Source: Rhodocyclaceae bacterium
Lineage (GTDB): Bacteria > Pseudomonadota > Gammaproteobacteria > Burkholderiales > Rhodocyclaceae
Length of the DNA: 64,000 nucleotides
Direction: 5' to 3'
NCBI GenBank assembly: GCA_016791105.1
Contig: JAEUNM010000072.1
Location: forward strand, 40,369-104,368
Numbering within the stretch: position 1 is the first letter of the stretch; each line of letters starts with the position of its first letter. Position numbers and translations under genes: made by a program. Shown here in pieces: positions 9,483 to 17,644 of this stretch. The notes below the pieces were generated by a model. That model was not told the DNA's origin, made no database searches, and worked only from the letters and a program-made list of their open reading frames with translations.

Positions 9483-10802
9483 ATGAAATCGACCGATTTT
9501 TCGGCTTTCGTCACCTCGGTGCGCCACTCGGCGCCCTACGTCCATGCGTTCCGCAAGCGCACCTTCGTGATCGGTTTCGGCGGTGAAGTCATGCAGGGCG
9601 ATATGGCGCTGCGGCTGGCGCACGATTGCAATCTGCTTGCCAGCCTGGGCATACATCTGGTGCTGGTGGCCGGCGCGCGCCCGCAAATCGAGGCCGAAAT
9701 GGACGCGCGCGGCCTGCCGTCGCGCTATCACAAAGGTTTGCGTGTCACCGACGGGCCGGCGCTGGAATGCGCCAAACGCGCCATGGGCGCGCTTTGCGTG
9801 GATATTCAGGCGCTGCTATCGCAGGGGCTGCCGGATACCCCCATGGCGGGCGGTGCGATGCGCGTGGCAATGGGAAATTTCATTACCGCCAAACCGGTCG
9901 GCGTGGTCGATGGCGTGGATTTTCAGTACACCGGCGCGGTGCGCAAAGTTGCCGCTGATAGTCTGGCGCGTGCGCTGGAGGACCACCATGTCGTGCTGAT
10001 CGCTCCATTTGGCGTTTCGCCGTCCGGCGAGGTATTCAACCTCAGCATGGAAGAAGTGGCAGAGCGGGTGGCGGTCGCGCTGTCCGCCGTCAAACTGATT
10101 TACCTCTGCGATGCGCCCGGCGTGGTCGACGATGCCGGCCAACTGGTGAGCGCCATGACGGCCGACGAGGCGCAGCGCTGGCTCGGCGAAGGACGCGGCA
10201 TTACCGAAGATTTGGGGCTTTACCTGCCCTATGCCATCCGCGCCGTGCAAAACGGCGTGCAGCGCGCCCATCTGATCGACCGCGACGTCGATGGCGCACT
10301 GCTGGTCGAAGTATTCACACCGGCCGGCATAGGCACTGTCATCACCGAACAGTCCTTGGCGCGGGTGCGCGACGCTGTGCCGGAAGACGTCGGCGGCATC
10401 GTGCGCCTCATCGCGCCGCTGGAAGCCGACGGTACGCTGGTGCCGCGCGGCCGCGAACTGCTGGAAATGGAAATCGATCGTTTCGCCGTGCTCGAACACG
10501 ACGGGGCCGTGGTGGGTTGCGCGGCGCTCTATCCGTTCAGCGACGAGGCGGTGGCCGAACTTTCCTGTGTCGCTGTGATGCCCATGTACCGCCAGCGCGG
10601 CTTCGGCGAAATCATGCTTGCCCACATGGTGCAGCGTGCCCAGCGCGCCGGGCTCAAAAAGCTGTTCGTGCTTACCACACGCACCGCGCACTGGTTCATC
10701 GAACGCGGCTTTCGCGAAGTCGGCGTGGACGCCTTGCCGACGCGCAAACGCATGCTCTACAACATGCAGCGGCGCAGCAAAGTGTTTATCAAGGAAATTT
10801 GA
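9483..10802 (+). CDS. argA: Amino-acid N-acetyltransferase (N-acetylglutamate synthase)
   Basis: First step of arginine biosynthesis: acetyl-CoA plus L-glutamate to N-acetylglutamate. The 439-residue protein has an N-terminal amino-acid-kinase-like domain (FVIGFGGEVMQGD, about 24-36, through the arginine-sensing region) and a C-terminal GNAT domain with VAVMPMYRQRGFGEIML (acetyl-CoA loop, about residue 370). This is the classical proteobacterial ArgA layout, normally feedback-inhibited by arginine. Start chosen at MKSTDF; upstream in-frame codons encode an Arg-rich non-conserved stretch. The downstream yggX gene is a frequent neighbour in betaproteobacteria, but here a diguanylate cyclase gene intervenes. 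Confidence 0.94.
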   Translation: MKSTDFSAFVTSVRHSAPYVHAFRKRTFVIGFGGEVMQGDMALRLAHDCNLLASLGIHLVLVAGARPQIEAEMDARGLPSRYHKGLRVTDGPALECAKRAMGALCVDIQALLSQGLPDTPMAGGAMRVAMGNFITAKPVGVVDGVDFQYTGAVRKVAADSLARALEDHHVVLIAPFGVSPSGEVFNLSMEEVAERVAVALSAVKLIYLCDAPGVVDDAGQLVSAMTADEAQRWLGEGRGITEDLGLYLPYAIRAVQNGVQRAHLIDRDVDGALLVEVFTPAGIGTVITEQSLARVRDAVPEDVGGIVRLIAPLEADGTLVPRGRELLEMEIDRFAVLEHDGAVVGCAALYPFSDEAVAELSCVAVMPMYRQRGFGEIMLAHMVQRAQRAGLKKLFVLTTRTAHWFIERGFREVGVDALPTRKRMLYNMQRRSKVFIKEI

Positions 10803-10997
10803 TCGCGGTTCTCACCAGCGTCGCGGATTTCATGGCGCCGGCATAGCCGGATATGCGATTATTGGGGCGTAAACCGCGCCCGCATTAATCGCCACGGATT
10901 TTTCCAGGCATTGGCGCAATAATGCCACCTGTCACCAGCGCCCCGGCATGGCGCCGGTATGTCAAAATTTTCGCTGCTCCGCTAGAAAGGGCAAGCC

Positions 10998-13031
10998 ATG
11001 GCAAAACCCGGGCACTGGTTTCGCGGCGGCGCACTGCGCGTTCGCCTGGCGATACTGGTTGCGGGTCTCTGCACTGCATTGCTGATAGTGGTGGCCGCGA
11101 ACGAGCGGGCGGTCATTTCACAGTCCTATCGATCGGCAGATTCGCTGCGCGCTCTGCAGTTGAGCCGCGCGCTCGCGCAAGCGCTCATGCAGCATGGGCC
11201 GGCCGATAGCGCCGAACTATTGCTGCGTGTCGAAGAGCATGCGCGTGGCCTGGGGTTTGCCGGTGCGCGCCTCGAAGCGGGCGCGCCGGGTGATGCGTCG
11301 CTGCGCGTAGCGGACGCCTGTACCTTCGATGAAGCCAACGCGCGCCACGAGTGCAGCCTCGCGCTGGCCGGCGTCGGAAAACTTTACACCAGCCTGAATG
11401 TTCTGAACGGCGACATTGCGCGCGCCCAATTGCTCAACCGCAATTTCGCTGCCGGCGCATTGGTCGTGTTCGCCTTCGCGCTTTTTCTCGGCGTTACGGG
11501 CAACTGGCTGCTGCGTGAGGTGCGGGAACTCGAACGCTGTGTCGGCGCCATGCAGAACGGCGAAGCATCGGATACCAAACTTGCTTATCTGAATGACGAA
11601 GTCGGCGCGCTCGCGCGCGCCGTCAATCTCATGGCGCAGTCGCTGGACGAAAGGGTGGCAGCGCTGACCAAGAGCGAGCGTCGCTTTCATGCCATCGCCG
11701 ACTATACCTACGGCATCGAAGCCTGGTTTTCGCTGCGTGGCCGGCTGATCTGGATCAACCGGTCGATAGAGCGGGTGACCGGCTATACGCCGCTGGAATG
11801 CATACTGGCCGACGACCTGTTGCTGCTGTTCGTGCCTGAGCGCGACCGCAAGCGCGTGATGGACGCGGCGCGGTCGGCGGCTGCGGGCAATACGGGCGAA
11901 AATTTCGAACTGCGCTTGCAGCGCCGGAATGGCGCGTGCGTGTGGGTGACAGTTAATTGGCAGCCCATTTACGACGAAGCCGGCGAAAACCTCGGCCTGC
12001 GCCTGTCAGCGCACGAAATCCAGAGCCGCAAGGAAGCCGAGCTGAAAATGGCCGACAGCGTGGCGGCCCTGCGGCGCGAAAAAAGCCTGAAGGATTTCTA
12101 CCTTACCAGCAGTGAGGAAGAACGTCGGCGGCTCGAAGCACTGCTCGACGTGATGCGCATAGGTGTGCTGTTCGTGGACCAGGAACGCCGCGTACAGTAC
12201 TCCAACCGCGCCTTTCATCGCATCTGGGGCATAGATCATGCGGACAACCTGTCCGGCCTGGATGACGCGAGCTTGCTCGCACGCACCGCACATCTGCGCT
12301 GCGACGACGCGGCTTATTGTGCGCACGTCGAAGCGGTGCTGGCGAGCCCCGGGGCGAGCGAACTATTCGAATTTACGCTCGCCGACGGCCGTATCGTGAC
12401 CGACATGTCAGCCCTGGTATTGAGCGCCGCGGGCGAACATCCGATCGGCCGCGTGTGGATATTCGAAGATGTGACCGAGCAACGCCGCACCGCGCAGCAG
12501 CTCGTCGATCTGGCCGAGCGCGACGCGCTGACCGGCTTGCTCAACCGGCGCCGCTTCGAAGAAGAGCTACGCCAGCGCCAGGGCGAAGCGGAGCGGCGCG
12601 GCGGATCGCTGGGCCTCATGGAAATCGACCTGGACGGCTTCAAGCCGATCAATGACGAATTTGGTCATCAGGCCGGGGACCAGGTTCTGGTGCGGTTTTC
12701 CGACGCCGTGGCGCGCGTGGTGCGCAAGAGCGAAATTTTCTTTCGCATAGGCGGCGATGAATTCGCCGTTCTGGCGCCCGACTGCGGCTTGGAAGCCATG
12801 CAGGCGCTGGCGCAGCGCATCCTGACGACCGTCGATGCCCTGGTATTTACCTTCCAGGGCCGCGAAGTGCGCATTTCCGCCAGTCTGGGCATCGCCATGT
12901 ACCCGCTGCATGCGGCCGACGCGGACCAACTCGCGCGCTACGCCGACAGCGCCATGTATGCCGCCAAACAGTCCGGCAAGCACCGCTGGAGCATCTGGAA
13001 AGCAAGCGCTGCCAACGATCATCTGATCTAG
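10998..13031 (+). CDS. Membrane PAS-GGDEF diguanylate cyclase
   Basis: Predicted inner-membrane sensor that makes c-di-GMP from two GTP. Of 677 residues, a transmembrane segment (about 15-35) precedes a short periplasmic domain, a second segment lies at about 155-173 (GALVVFAFALFLGVTGNWLL), followed by a HAMP-like helix, two PAS domains (about 225-345 and 370-490) and a C-terminal GGDEF domain. The active site reads RIGGDEF (GGDEF at about 585-589), so catalysis is expected. Upstream the product-inhibition site RxxD reads RKSE, a conservative loss that may weaken feedback inhibition. A GAAAGGG ribosome-binding site precedes the ATG. It sits between argA and yggX, apparently an insertion into that pair. 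Confidence 0.9.
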   Translation: MAKPGHWFRGGALRVRLAILVAGLCTALLIVVAANERAVISQSYRSADSLRALQLSRALAQALMQHGPADSAELLLRVEEHARGLGFAGARLEAGAPGDASLRVADACTFDEANARHECSLALAGVGKLYTSLNVLNGDIARAQLLNRNFAAGALVVFAFALFLGVTGNWLLREVRELERCVGAMQNGEASDTKLAYLNDEVGALARAVNLMAQSLDERVAALTKSERRFHAIADYTYGIEAWFSLRGRLIWINRSIERVTGYTPLECILADDLLLLFVPERDRKRVMDAARSAAAGNTGENFELRLQRRNGACVWVTVNWQPIYDEAGENLGLRLSAHEIQSRKEAELKMADSVAALRREKSLKDFYLTSSEEERRRLEALLDVMRIGVLFVDQERRVQYSNRAFHRIWGIDHADNLSGLDDASLLARTAHLRCDDAAYCAHVEAVLASPGASELFEFTLADGRIVTDMSALVLSAAGEHPIGRVWIFEDVTEQRRTAQQLVDLAERDALTGLLNRRRFEEELRQRQGEAERRGGSLGLMEIDLDGFKPINDEFGHQAGDQVLVRFSDAVARVVRKSEIFFRIGGDEFAVLAPDCGLEAMQALAQRILTTVDALVFTFQGREVRISASLGIAMYPLHAADADQLARYADSAMYAAKQSGKHRWSIWKASAANDHLI

Positions 13032-13100
13032 CCGTGCCTGCGCGGCGGCCCCGGTAAGGTTAGAATCTCCGTATTCATGACCGGAAACGGAGATTTTGCG

Positions 13101-13373
13101 ATGGCCCGTATGGTGAACTGCGTCAAACTTGGTCGCGAGGCCGAAGGACTGGATTTTCCGCCCGTGCCCGGCGCCCTGGGCAAGCGCATCTATGAGTGCG
13201 TATCGAAAGAAGCATGGCAGCAATGGTTGCGCCACCAGACCATGCTCATCAATGAAAATCGCCTGTCACTGATGGATCCGCGTGCGCGCAAATACCTGTC
13301 CGAACAGATGGAAAAGCACTTTTTCGGCGACGGCGCGGATGGCGTGGCGGGCTACGTACCGCAGCAGTCCTGA
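13101..13373 (+). CDS. yggX: Fe(II)-trafficking / oxidative damage protection protein YggX
   Basis: Small cytoplasmic protein linked in enterics to Fe(II) handling and protection of Fe-S clusters from oxidation. The 90-residue product starts [21 protein letters not shown] and contains the family's conserved Cys (NCVKLG) and [16 protein letters not shown] segment. The start was set at the second Met because it matches the family and has GGAG about 9 nt upstream; a TAGAAT box at 13061-13066 may be its -10 element. It is preceded by the diguanylate cyclase gene. Confidence 0.95.
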   Translation: MARMVNCVKLGREAEGLDFPPVPGALGKRIYECVSKEAWQQWLRHQTMLINENRLSLMDPRARKYLSEQMEKHFFGDGADGVAGYVPQQS

Positions 13374-13932
13374 GCGTTTGACCCCGCAGTACCCGCGCGG
13401 CGCGCCGGCCGGCGCGCACTTGGCGCTTCTTGCTGCACGATCCCGGCCGCGGCATTTCGCAGCGAACCCCTCGTAGAAATCTCTACACAGGCGCAGGGCG
13501 GTCTTGCCTGCTGCGCGCCGCCGTCCTTTTCCCCCTGAGTTGCCAGGCATGTACTGCGCGGCCTTTTTCGGCAGGGAACTGTCCCCCTCCAGTGGCCGCC
13601 GGGCCGGCGCCATTTGGCAGGCCACGGCCGCTGCGTGCAGTGGCGCCCGCGCTGGACAGGCGTGCCGTCTGCAACTTCCGATCACGCACTGCAAGGTTCT
13701 CGCGGGGCTGGCGTTTGTCCGAATCAGCCCTTGATTTTCTGAATCTAAAAGTCTGCGCGGGGCTGATTTGTATTTAGGCTAAGTTTTGTATTTGCATGAA
13801 ATAAAAACAGTTTTATACAATAATTATAAAAATTGTGGGGGCTAAGGTTTACCGGGAAGCGGTCGTTGTGTGCGTCACAGCATTTTGCCTAGGCTGATCG
13901 CATAATCGGCCGCAACACTGGGATACACGACT
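13374..13932. other. Intergenic region without a supported gene
   Basis: About 560 nt between yggX and a zinc-ribbon gene. The first part is GC-rich with a palindrome around 13399-13416 (GCGCGCCGG/CCGGCGCGC) but no T-run. The open frames here are Arg/Ala/Pro-rich and resemble no family. The last 190 nt are clearly AT-rich and hold the promoter listed separately. I see no RNA gene that I recognise. Confidence 0.6.
13792..13821 (+). promoter_or_regulatory. Candidate sigma-70 promoter of the zinc-ribbon gene
   Basis: TTGCAT and TACAAT hexamers separated by 18 nt inside an AT-rich patch of otherwise GC-rich DNA, about 110 nt before the next ATG. Both hexamers are close to consensus. No transcription start data are available. 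Confidence 0.45.
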
Positions 13933-14223
13933 ATGGCCTTGTTTTCGATGCGACCGGCTTGTCCGGCTTGTGGCGGTTCGGATGTGCGGCGCTCGCACCG
14001 CAAGAATGGCGAGGAAAAAGGCAGTTTTGCGTTCAAAGTGCCGTTCCGTTGCCGCGACTGCCGCACGCGCTTCTTCGGCGTGAATCGCGCAAAGGTTCTG
14101 GGCGTGGCATCTCTTTGTACTGTGCTGATAGGCGTGACCGGAGCCGTCCGCTATCTGGAAATGCACCTGATCGACCTGGAATTGCTTGGCGCGCGCATAC
14201 GCACGCTGTTCGGCATGTATTGA
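13933..14223 (+). CDS. Zinc-ribbon membrane protein of unknown function
   Basis: Predicted 96-residue protein. It shows two CxxC knuckles, CPAC (about residues 10-13) and CRDC (about 40-43), which together form a zinc ribbon, followed by one hydrophobic segment (about 54-75, VLGVASLCTVLIGVTGAV). The likely layout is a cytoplasmic zinc-ribbon head and a membrane anchor. An internal Met at residue 6 is an alternative start. I do not recognise a named family. It stands alone between yggX and the convergent phoU; a promoter about 110 nt upstream supports independent expression. Related zinc-ribbon/TM proteins are common next to exopolysaccharide or PEP-CTERM loci, but that is only an association. 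Confidence 0.7.
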   Translation: MALFSMRPACPACGGSDVRRSHRKNGEEKGSFAFKVPFRCRDCRTRFFGVNRAKVLGVASLCTVLIGVTGAVRYLEMHLIDLELLGARIRTLFGMY

Positions 14224-14269
14224 GCGCGCAGCCGGACGCGGTGCCGCACCCGATGTGCGGCCAGCGCGA

Positions 14270-14968
14270 TCAGCGCAATGCTTCGCGCTCGATTTCTTCC
14301 AGGCTTACGTGCCGCACGTCGCGGCCCTTCACCATATACACCACGTATTCGGCCATGTTTTTGGCGTGGTCGCCGATGCGCTCTATCGACTTGGCGATGA
14401 ACAGAATGTCCAGCCCACGCGAAATCGTGCGCGGATCTTCCATCATGAAGGTGATGAGCTGGCGCATGACCGACTTGAATTCGGCATCCACGTCCCGGTC
14501 CTGCCTCACCACGTCGGCTGCGGCCACCGTATCGAGGCGGGCGAACGCGTCCAGCGCCTTGCGCAGCATGTCGATGGCAAGCTGGGCGGCGTGGGTCAAT
14601 TCGACATTGGGCACGAAGGCGCGCTGGGCTTCGTAAATCTTTTTCGCCATTTTGGCGATCTTCTTGGCTTCATCGCCTATGCGCTCGAGATCGGTGATGG
14701 TTTTCACCACCGTCATGATCATGCGCAAATCCCCCGCCGCCGGCTGACGCCGCGCGATCACGTGGCTGCAGGCTTCGTCCAGCGCCACCTCGTGCGAATT
14801 CACGCGCGTGTCGTTATTGATGACCTGATCGATGAGCAGATGGTCGCCGTTGGCCAGCCCATCCATGGCACAGGTGATCTGCTGTTCGACCAGGCCCCCC
14901 ATCTGCAGCACGCGCGTGCGTATGGCTTCCAGATCGGCGTCGTACTGTTTGGAAAGATGCTCGTTCAT
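14270..14968 (-). CDS. phoU: Phosphate signalling regulator PhoU
   Basis: Cytoplasmic negative regulator that links the Pst phosphate transporter to the PhoR/PhoB system and influences polyphosphate levels. The 232-residue, all-helical protein has the two PhoU repeats, with the paired metal-binding-type motifs TDLERIGDEAKKIA (about 92-105) and KSIERIGDHAKNMAEY (about 196-211). Length and N-terminus (MNEHLSKQYDADLEAIRTRVLQMGG) fit the family. No pst or phoB/R genes are adjacent; rpiA lies upstream on the same strand with a 72-nt gap, a pairing seen in other betaproteobacteria. Confidence 0.96.
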   Translation of the reverse strand: MNEHLSKQYDADLEAIRTRVLQMGGLVEQQITCAMDGLANGDHLLIDQVINNDTRVNSHEVALDEACSHVIARRQPAAGDLRMIMTVVKTITDLERIGDEAKKIAKMAKKIYEAQRAFVPNVELTHAAQLAIDMLRKALDAFARLDTVAAADVVRQDRDVDAEFKSVMRQLITFMMEDPRTISRGLDILFIAKSIERIGDHAKNMAEYVVYMVKGRDVRHVSLEEIEREALR

Positions 14969-15040
14969 AAGGGGTTTCCGGGGCAGGGGAATTTGTGCTC
15001 AGTGTCAGGATAGAGCGTTCGTGTGTCAATCAGATTGCAC

Positions 15041-15718
15041 TCAGGCGCGGCCGCGCAGGGTGCGCACGCCGTTTGGCGCTGCGATGATTGCGACATCGGC
15101 GCCGCGCTGCGCGAACAGACCGTTGGTGACCACGCCCGGCACCGAATTGAAGCGCATTTCCAGCATGACCGGGTCGGTAATGCTCAACCCGGCCACGTCG
15201 ATCACGATATTGCCATTGTCGGTAGTGAAATTGGGTCGCACCCGCGGCGAGCCGCCCAGGCTGCGCGCGGCCCGCTCGACCAGCGCGCGCGCCATGGGGA
15301 TCACCTCCAGGGGCAAAGGAAAGCGCCCCAGCCTTTGCACCAGCTTTGATTCATCCGCAATGCAGACGAAACGCTGTGCCACGGCGGCGACGATTTTTTC
15401 GCGCGTGAGCGCGCCGCCGCCGCCTTTCACAAGATTGAGACCCGGGTCGATTTCGTCCGCGCCATCGACATAGACCGGAATATCCAGGCCCGCGTCCAGC
15501 GCCTCATTCAGTTCCAGCACCCGGATGCCGTGCCCTGCCAGACGCTCTGCGCTGGCGACCGAACTCGCCACGGCGCCGCGATAGCGGTCTTTTTGGGCTG
15601 CCAGCAGGTCGATGAAACAGTTGGCGGTGGAGCCCGTGCCCACGCCGACCACGCTGTCGGGCTGCAGATAAGCCAGTGCGGCAGCGGCCGCAGCCTGTTT
15701 GAGTTGGTCTGGATTCAT
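15041..15718 (-). CDS. rpiA: Ribose-5-phosphate isomerase A
   Basis: Interconverts ribose-5-phosphate and ribulose-5-phosphate, feeding the phosphoribulokinase encoded at the start of this window. The 225-residue product has [13 protein letters not shown] (about 25-37), the catalytic-region DGADEIDP (about 84-91) and [12 protein letters not shown] (about 96-107). It lies upstream of phoU on the same strand. A long AT-rich intergenic region precedes it. Confidence 0.96.
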   Translation of the reverse strand: MNPDQLKQAAAAAALAYLQPDSVVGVGTGSTANCFIDLLAAQKDRYRGAVASSVASAERLAGHGIRVLELNEALDAGLDIPVYVDGADEIDPGLNLVKGGGGALTREKIVAAVAQRFVCIADESKLVQRLGRFPLPLEVIPMARALVERAARSLGGSPRVRPNFTTDNGNIVIDVAGLSITDPVMLEMRFNSVPGVVTNGLFAQRGADVAIIAAPNGVRTLRGRA

Positions 15719-16621
15719 GTGATTTGGATCCGTGCAGTGGGCCGCAATTGTAGCTTGCCCGTCCGCGGCGGCGAATTTGCCCGGCGCGAGGAGGGGCTAT
15801 GTCCGGCGATCCGGGCAACGCTTGCCCGGCACAGGCGGTTGACGTCAGCGCCGCTACGCGGTTTTTTCGGGGCGGCATCAGTACGCGCTGCGGCTTACCC
15901 ATAGATTCCTGACTTTTGTGATATTTCAGGCCGAAATGGAGAAAATAATCGTGAAAAGATAATAAAAATCTAGAAAATAGCAGTAAAACAATCAATTACG
16001 AATATATTCGTCATCAAGAAATATCCCTGAAAGCGTTTCCGGCAGGGCGCCTTGTCGCCACAAAAAATGCAAAGGGAATTGCTGTCTGCCTGCATGGCCA
16101 GCCGCAAGCCGTGAAAACATGCACATTTTCAGCCGCTCGTGCTCAAAGCCTATTTGGATGTCCGTGCGTGATTGGGCGGGGATCGGGGTTGGCGTTCACA
16201 ATTTGCCTTTGTCGCCCCCAATTATTCGCTGTGGCACCTGCCGGAAGGCTACCGCGCGGCTACTGACAATTCCTCAGAATTCAATTTAACTATTTGAAAA
16301 ATAGTATAAAAAATAGGGTGGGCGGGTGTCCGTCGAGTCCGTCACGGAGTCCCTGATGGCGCGTCCTCAGAGCTTGGCGGGGCGTGAAAAAGTTACGCCA
16401 AGGCAGGGAAATTCCCTGAAATTCTGGAATGTTTCCAACATAAAGAGTCGATATATACAAACGCCATGAAGGTTTCGTGTCGAAAAATTTTAAGCTGGAA
16501 CGTGGGGCATTGATAAACAAATATAAAAGAATAGTAAAAACAAACGGTTAGAAACATGGCCCAAGATTTGCTTTTGATAAGGCATATAACTTTCGAAGTA
16601 ATAGCAATTTTGGGTGCTGGA
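15719..16621. other. Long AT-rich intergenic region between rpiA and the PEP-CTERM gene
   Basis: About 900 nt with no supported gene. It holds a GC-rich stem-loop (CCGGGCAA / TTGCCCGG, loop 3 nt) at 15811-15829 close to rpiA and an AT-rich stretch at 15900-16020 with a GAATATATTC palindrome. A further AT-rich stretch from about 16430 leads into the sigma-54-type promoter listed separately. Base composition differs strongly from the flanking genes. Short open frames on both strands have no recognisable product. Confidence 0.6.
16557..16572 (+). promoter_or_regulatory. Sigma-54 (RpoN) type -24/-12 promoter
   Basis: The stretch TGGCCCAAGATTTGCT matches the RpoN consensus TGGCACG-N4-TTGCW closely, with GG (16558-16559) and GC (16570-16571) exactly 10 nt apart. 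It lies 50 nt before the PEP-CTERM start codon, giving a leader of about 40 nt. It overlaps an upstream in-frame ATG at 16556, which argues that the true start is the later Met at 16622. Exosortase-sorted proteins of betaproteobacteria are often under RpoN with the PrsK/PrsR pair; neither is in this window. Confidence 0.7.
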
Positions 16622-17545
16622 ATGAGAACAGGAACAACTTTCCTATTTGGAATGGCTGCTTCGGTTGCCTTGGTAAGCAGCCTGCCCGCGCAGGCAACGG
16701 TGGTAACCATCTCCGCGTCGGGGACGTACACCAATCCCACCACCAACGTTACGAGCCCGCGTGCCGCGACGGCAAAGTTCATTGCCAATGATGCCGACTA
16801 TCAAGTGGCCTACGCGGCGGGTAGCGTGGGCGCAACGCCCTATGCAGCCGGTGTCCTGCATTTCGACTGCAGCGGTGGCGTGCTCTGCATCGAGTTGCAG
16901 AACTCGCTGGACATTCCAGGTTCGACGGCTGACGATGCGGTAAGCCCACCCGATATTCTGACAGGCGTATTTTTCGATCTCATGGGTTTGCCGCCCGCAC
17001 CGACCAAACTTTCGGCGACTGCTGAAGACCCATTGGTGACGGTGGGGCCGGGCGCTGCCACGGTTGCGCAGCCTGGTACCAATGTTGGCGCCGCTTGGGC
17101 GTTCAAGTATTTCACGACGCCGCCGGCGTCGCACGCAGGAAACTTCGGTATTGCGGCATCCGGCCTAGGTGGCACCTTCGGTAGCGGAGACCTGTTCTGT
17201 ACGCCCGGCGGTCCGTCCTGCCCGCTGCTACCTAATGGCAACGGTGGCACCACCAGCGGACTTGGTGGTGTGAATTTCGGCATCCTGCCCGTGGGCGACG
17301 TACTGACTACCGGTACGGGCGGCTTCAACAACAATGACCCGTATCAGAAGAACAAGGCCATTTTCCGGGTCGGCAACCTGAATTTGGCCGGCTTCAATGC
17401 AAGCTGGCTTTCAAATGTGAGTTTCCAGTATGGCTCCGCGCTGGACGAAGGCATCATTCCTGAGCCCGGCGTTATCGCATTGCTGGGCATGGGGATGGTG
17501 GCTCTGGGGGCTTGGTCGAGCCGGCGGCGCGCAGGTCGCGCCTGA
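16622..17545 (+). CDS. PEP-CTERM sorting domain protein
   Basis: Predicted exported protein of 307 residues. It has an N-terminal signal peptide (MRTGTTFLFG through LPAQA, about 24 residues), a Gly/Thr/Pro/Asn-rich, Lys-poor central part with a few Cys, and a C-terminal PEP-CTERM anchor: PEPG, a hydrophobic helix (VIALLGMGMVALGAW), then SSRRR. Such proteins are cleaved and handled by an exosortase (XrtA type) and are linked to exopolysaccharide and floc formation. The central region resembles no enzyme I recognise. The start at 16622 places the signal peptide at the N-terminus. A sigma-54 promoter precedes it and a strong terminator follows. Confidence 0.88.
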   Translation: MRTGTTFLFGMAASVALVSSLPAQATVVTISASGTYTNPTTNVTSPRAATAKFIANDADYQVAYAAGSVGATPYAAGVLHFDCSGGVLCIELQNSLDIPGSTADDAVSPPDILTGVFFDLMGLPPAPTKLSATAEDPLVTVGPGAATVAQPGTNVGAAWAFKYFTTPPASHAGNFGIAASGLGGTFGSGDLFCTPGGPSCPLLPNGNGGTTSGLGGVNFGILPVGDVLTTGTGGFNNNDPYQKNKAIFRVGNLNLAGFNASWLSNVSFQYGSALDEGIIPEPGVIALLGMGMVALGAWSSRRRAGRA

Positions 17546-17600
17546 CTGGGGAGGGCAGGTCGACGGCGATGACGCGCAGGGCAGTCATCCAGATTAGATG

Positions 17601-17628
17601 AAAAAGGGCGCCTCGCGGCGCCCTTTTT
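17601..17628. terminator. Bidirectional rho-independent terminator
   Basis: A perfect stem GGGCGCC / GGCGCCC with a TCGC loop, flanked by A5 on the left and T5 on the right, so it can end transcripts from both the PEP-CTERM gene and the convergent lpd operon. Confidence 0.92.
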
Positions 17629-17644
17629 GGTTATGTGCCTCGCC

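Noticed and set aside
9406..9486. 26-codon frame MSPQEIELCAAC... overlapping the PPK2 stop
   Set aside because: No ribosome-binding site of its own and no conservation argument; probably chance, although a coupled leader to argA cannot be excluded.
13399..13416. GC palindrome after yggX as a terminator
   Set aside because: No T-run follows on either strand.
16229..16250. TGGCACCTGCCGG as a second sigma-54 site
   Set aside because: No GC dinucleotide at the required 10-nt spacing with a TTGC context.
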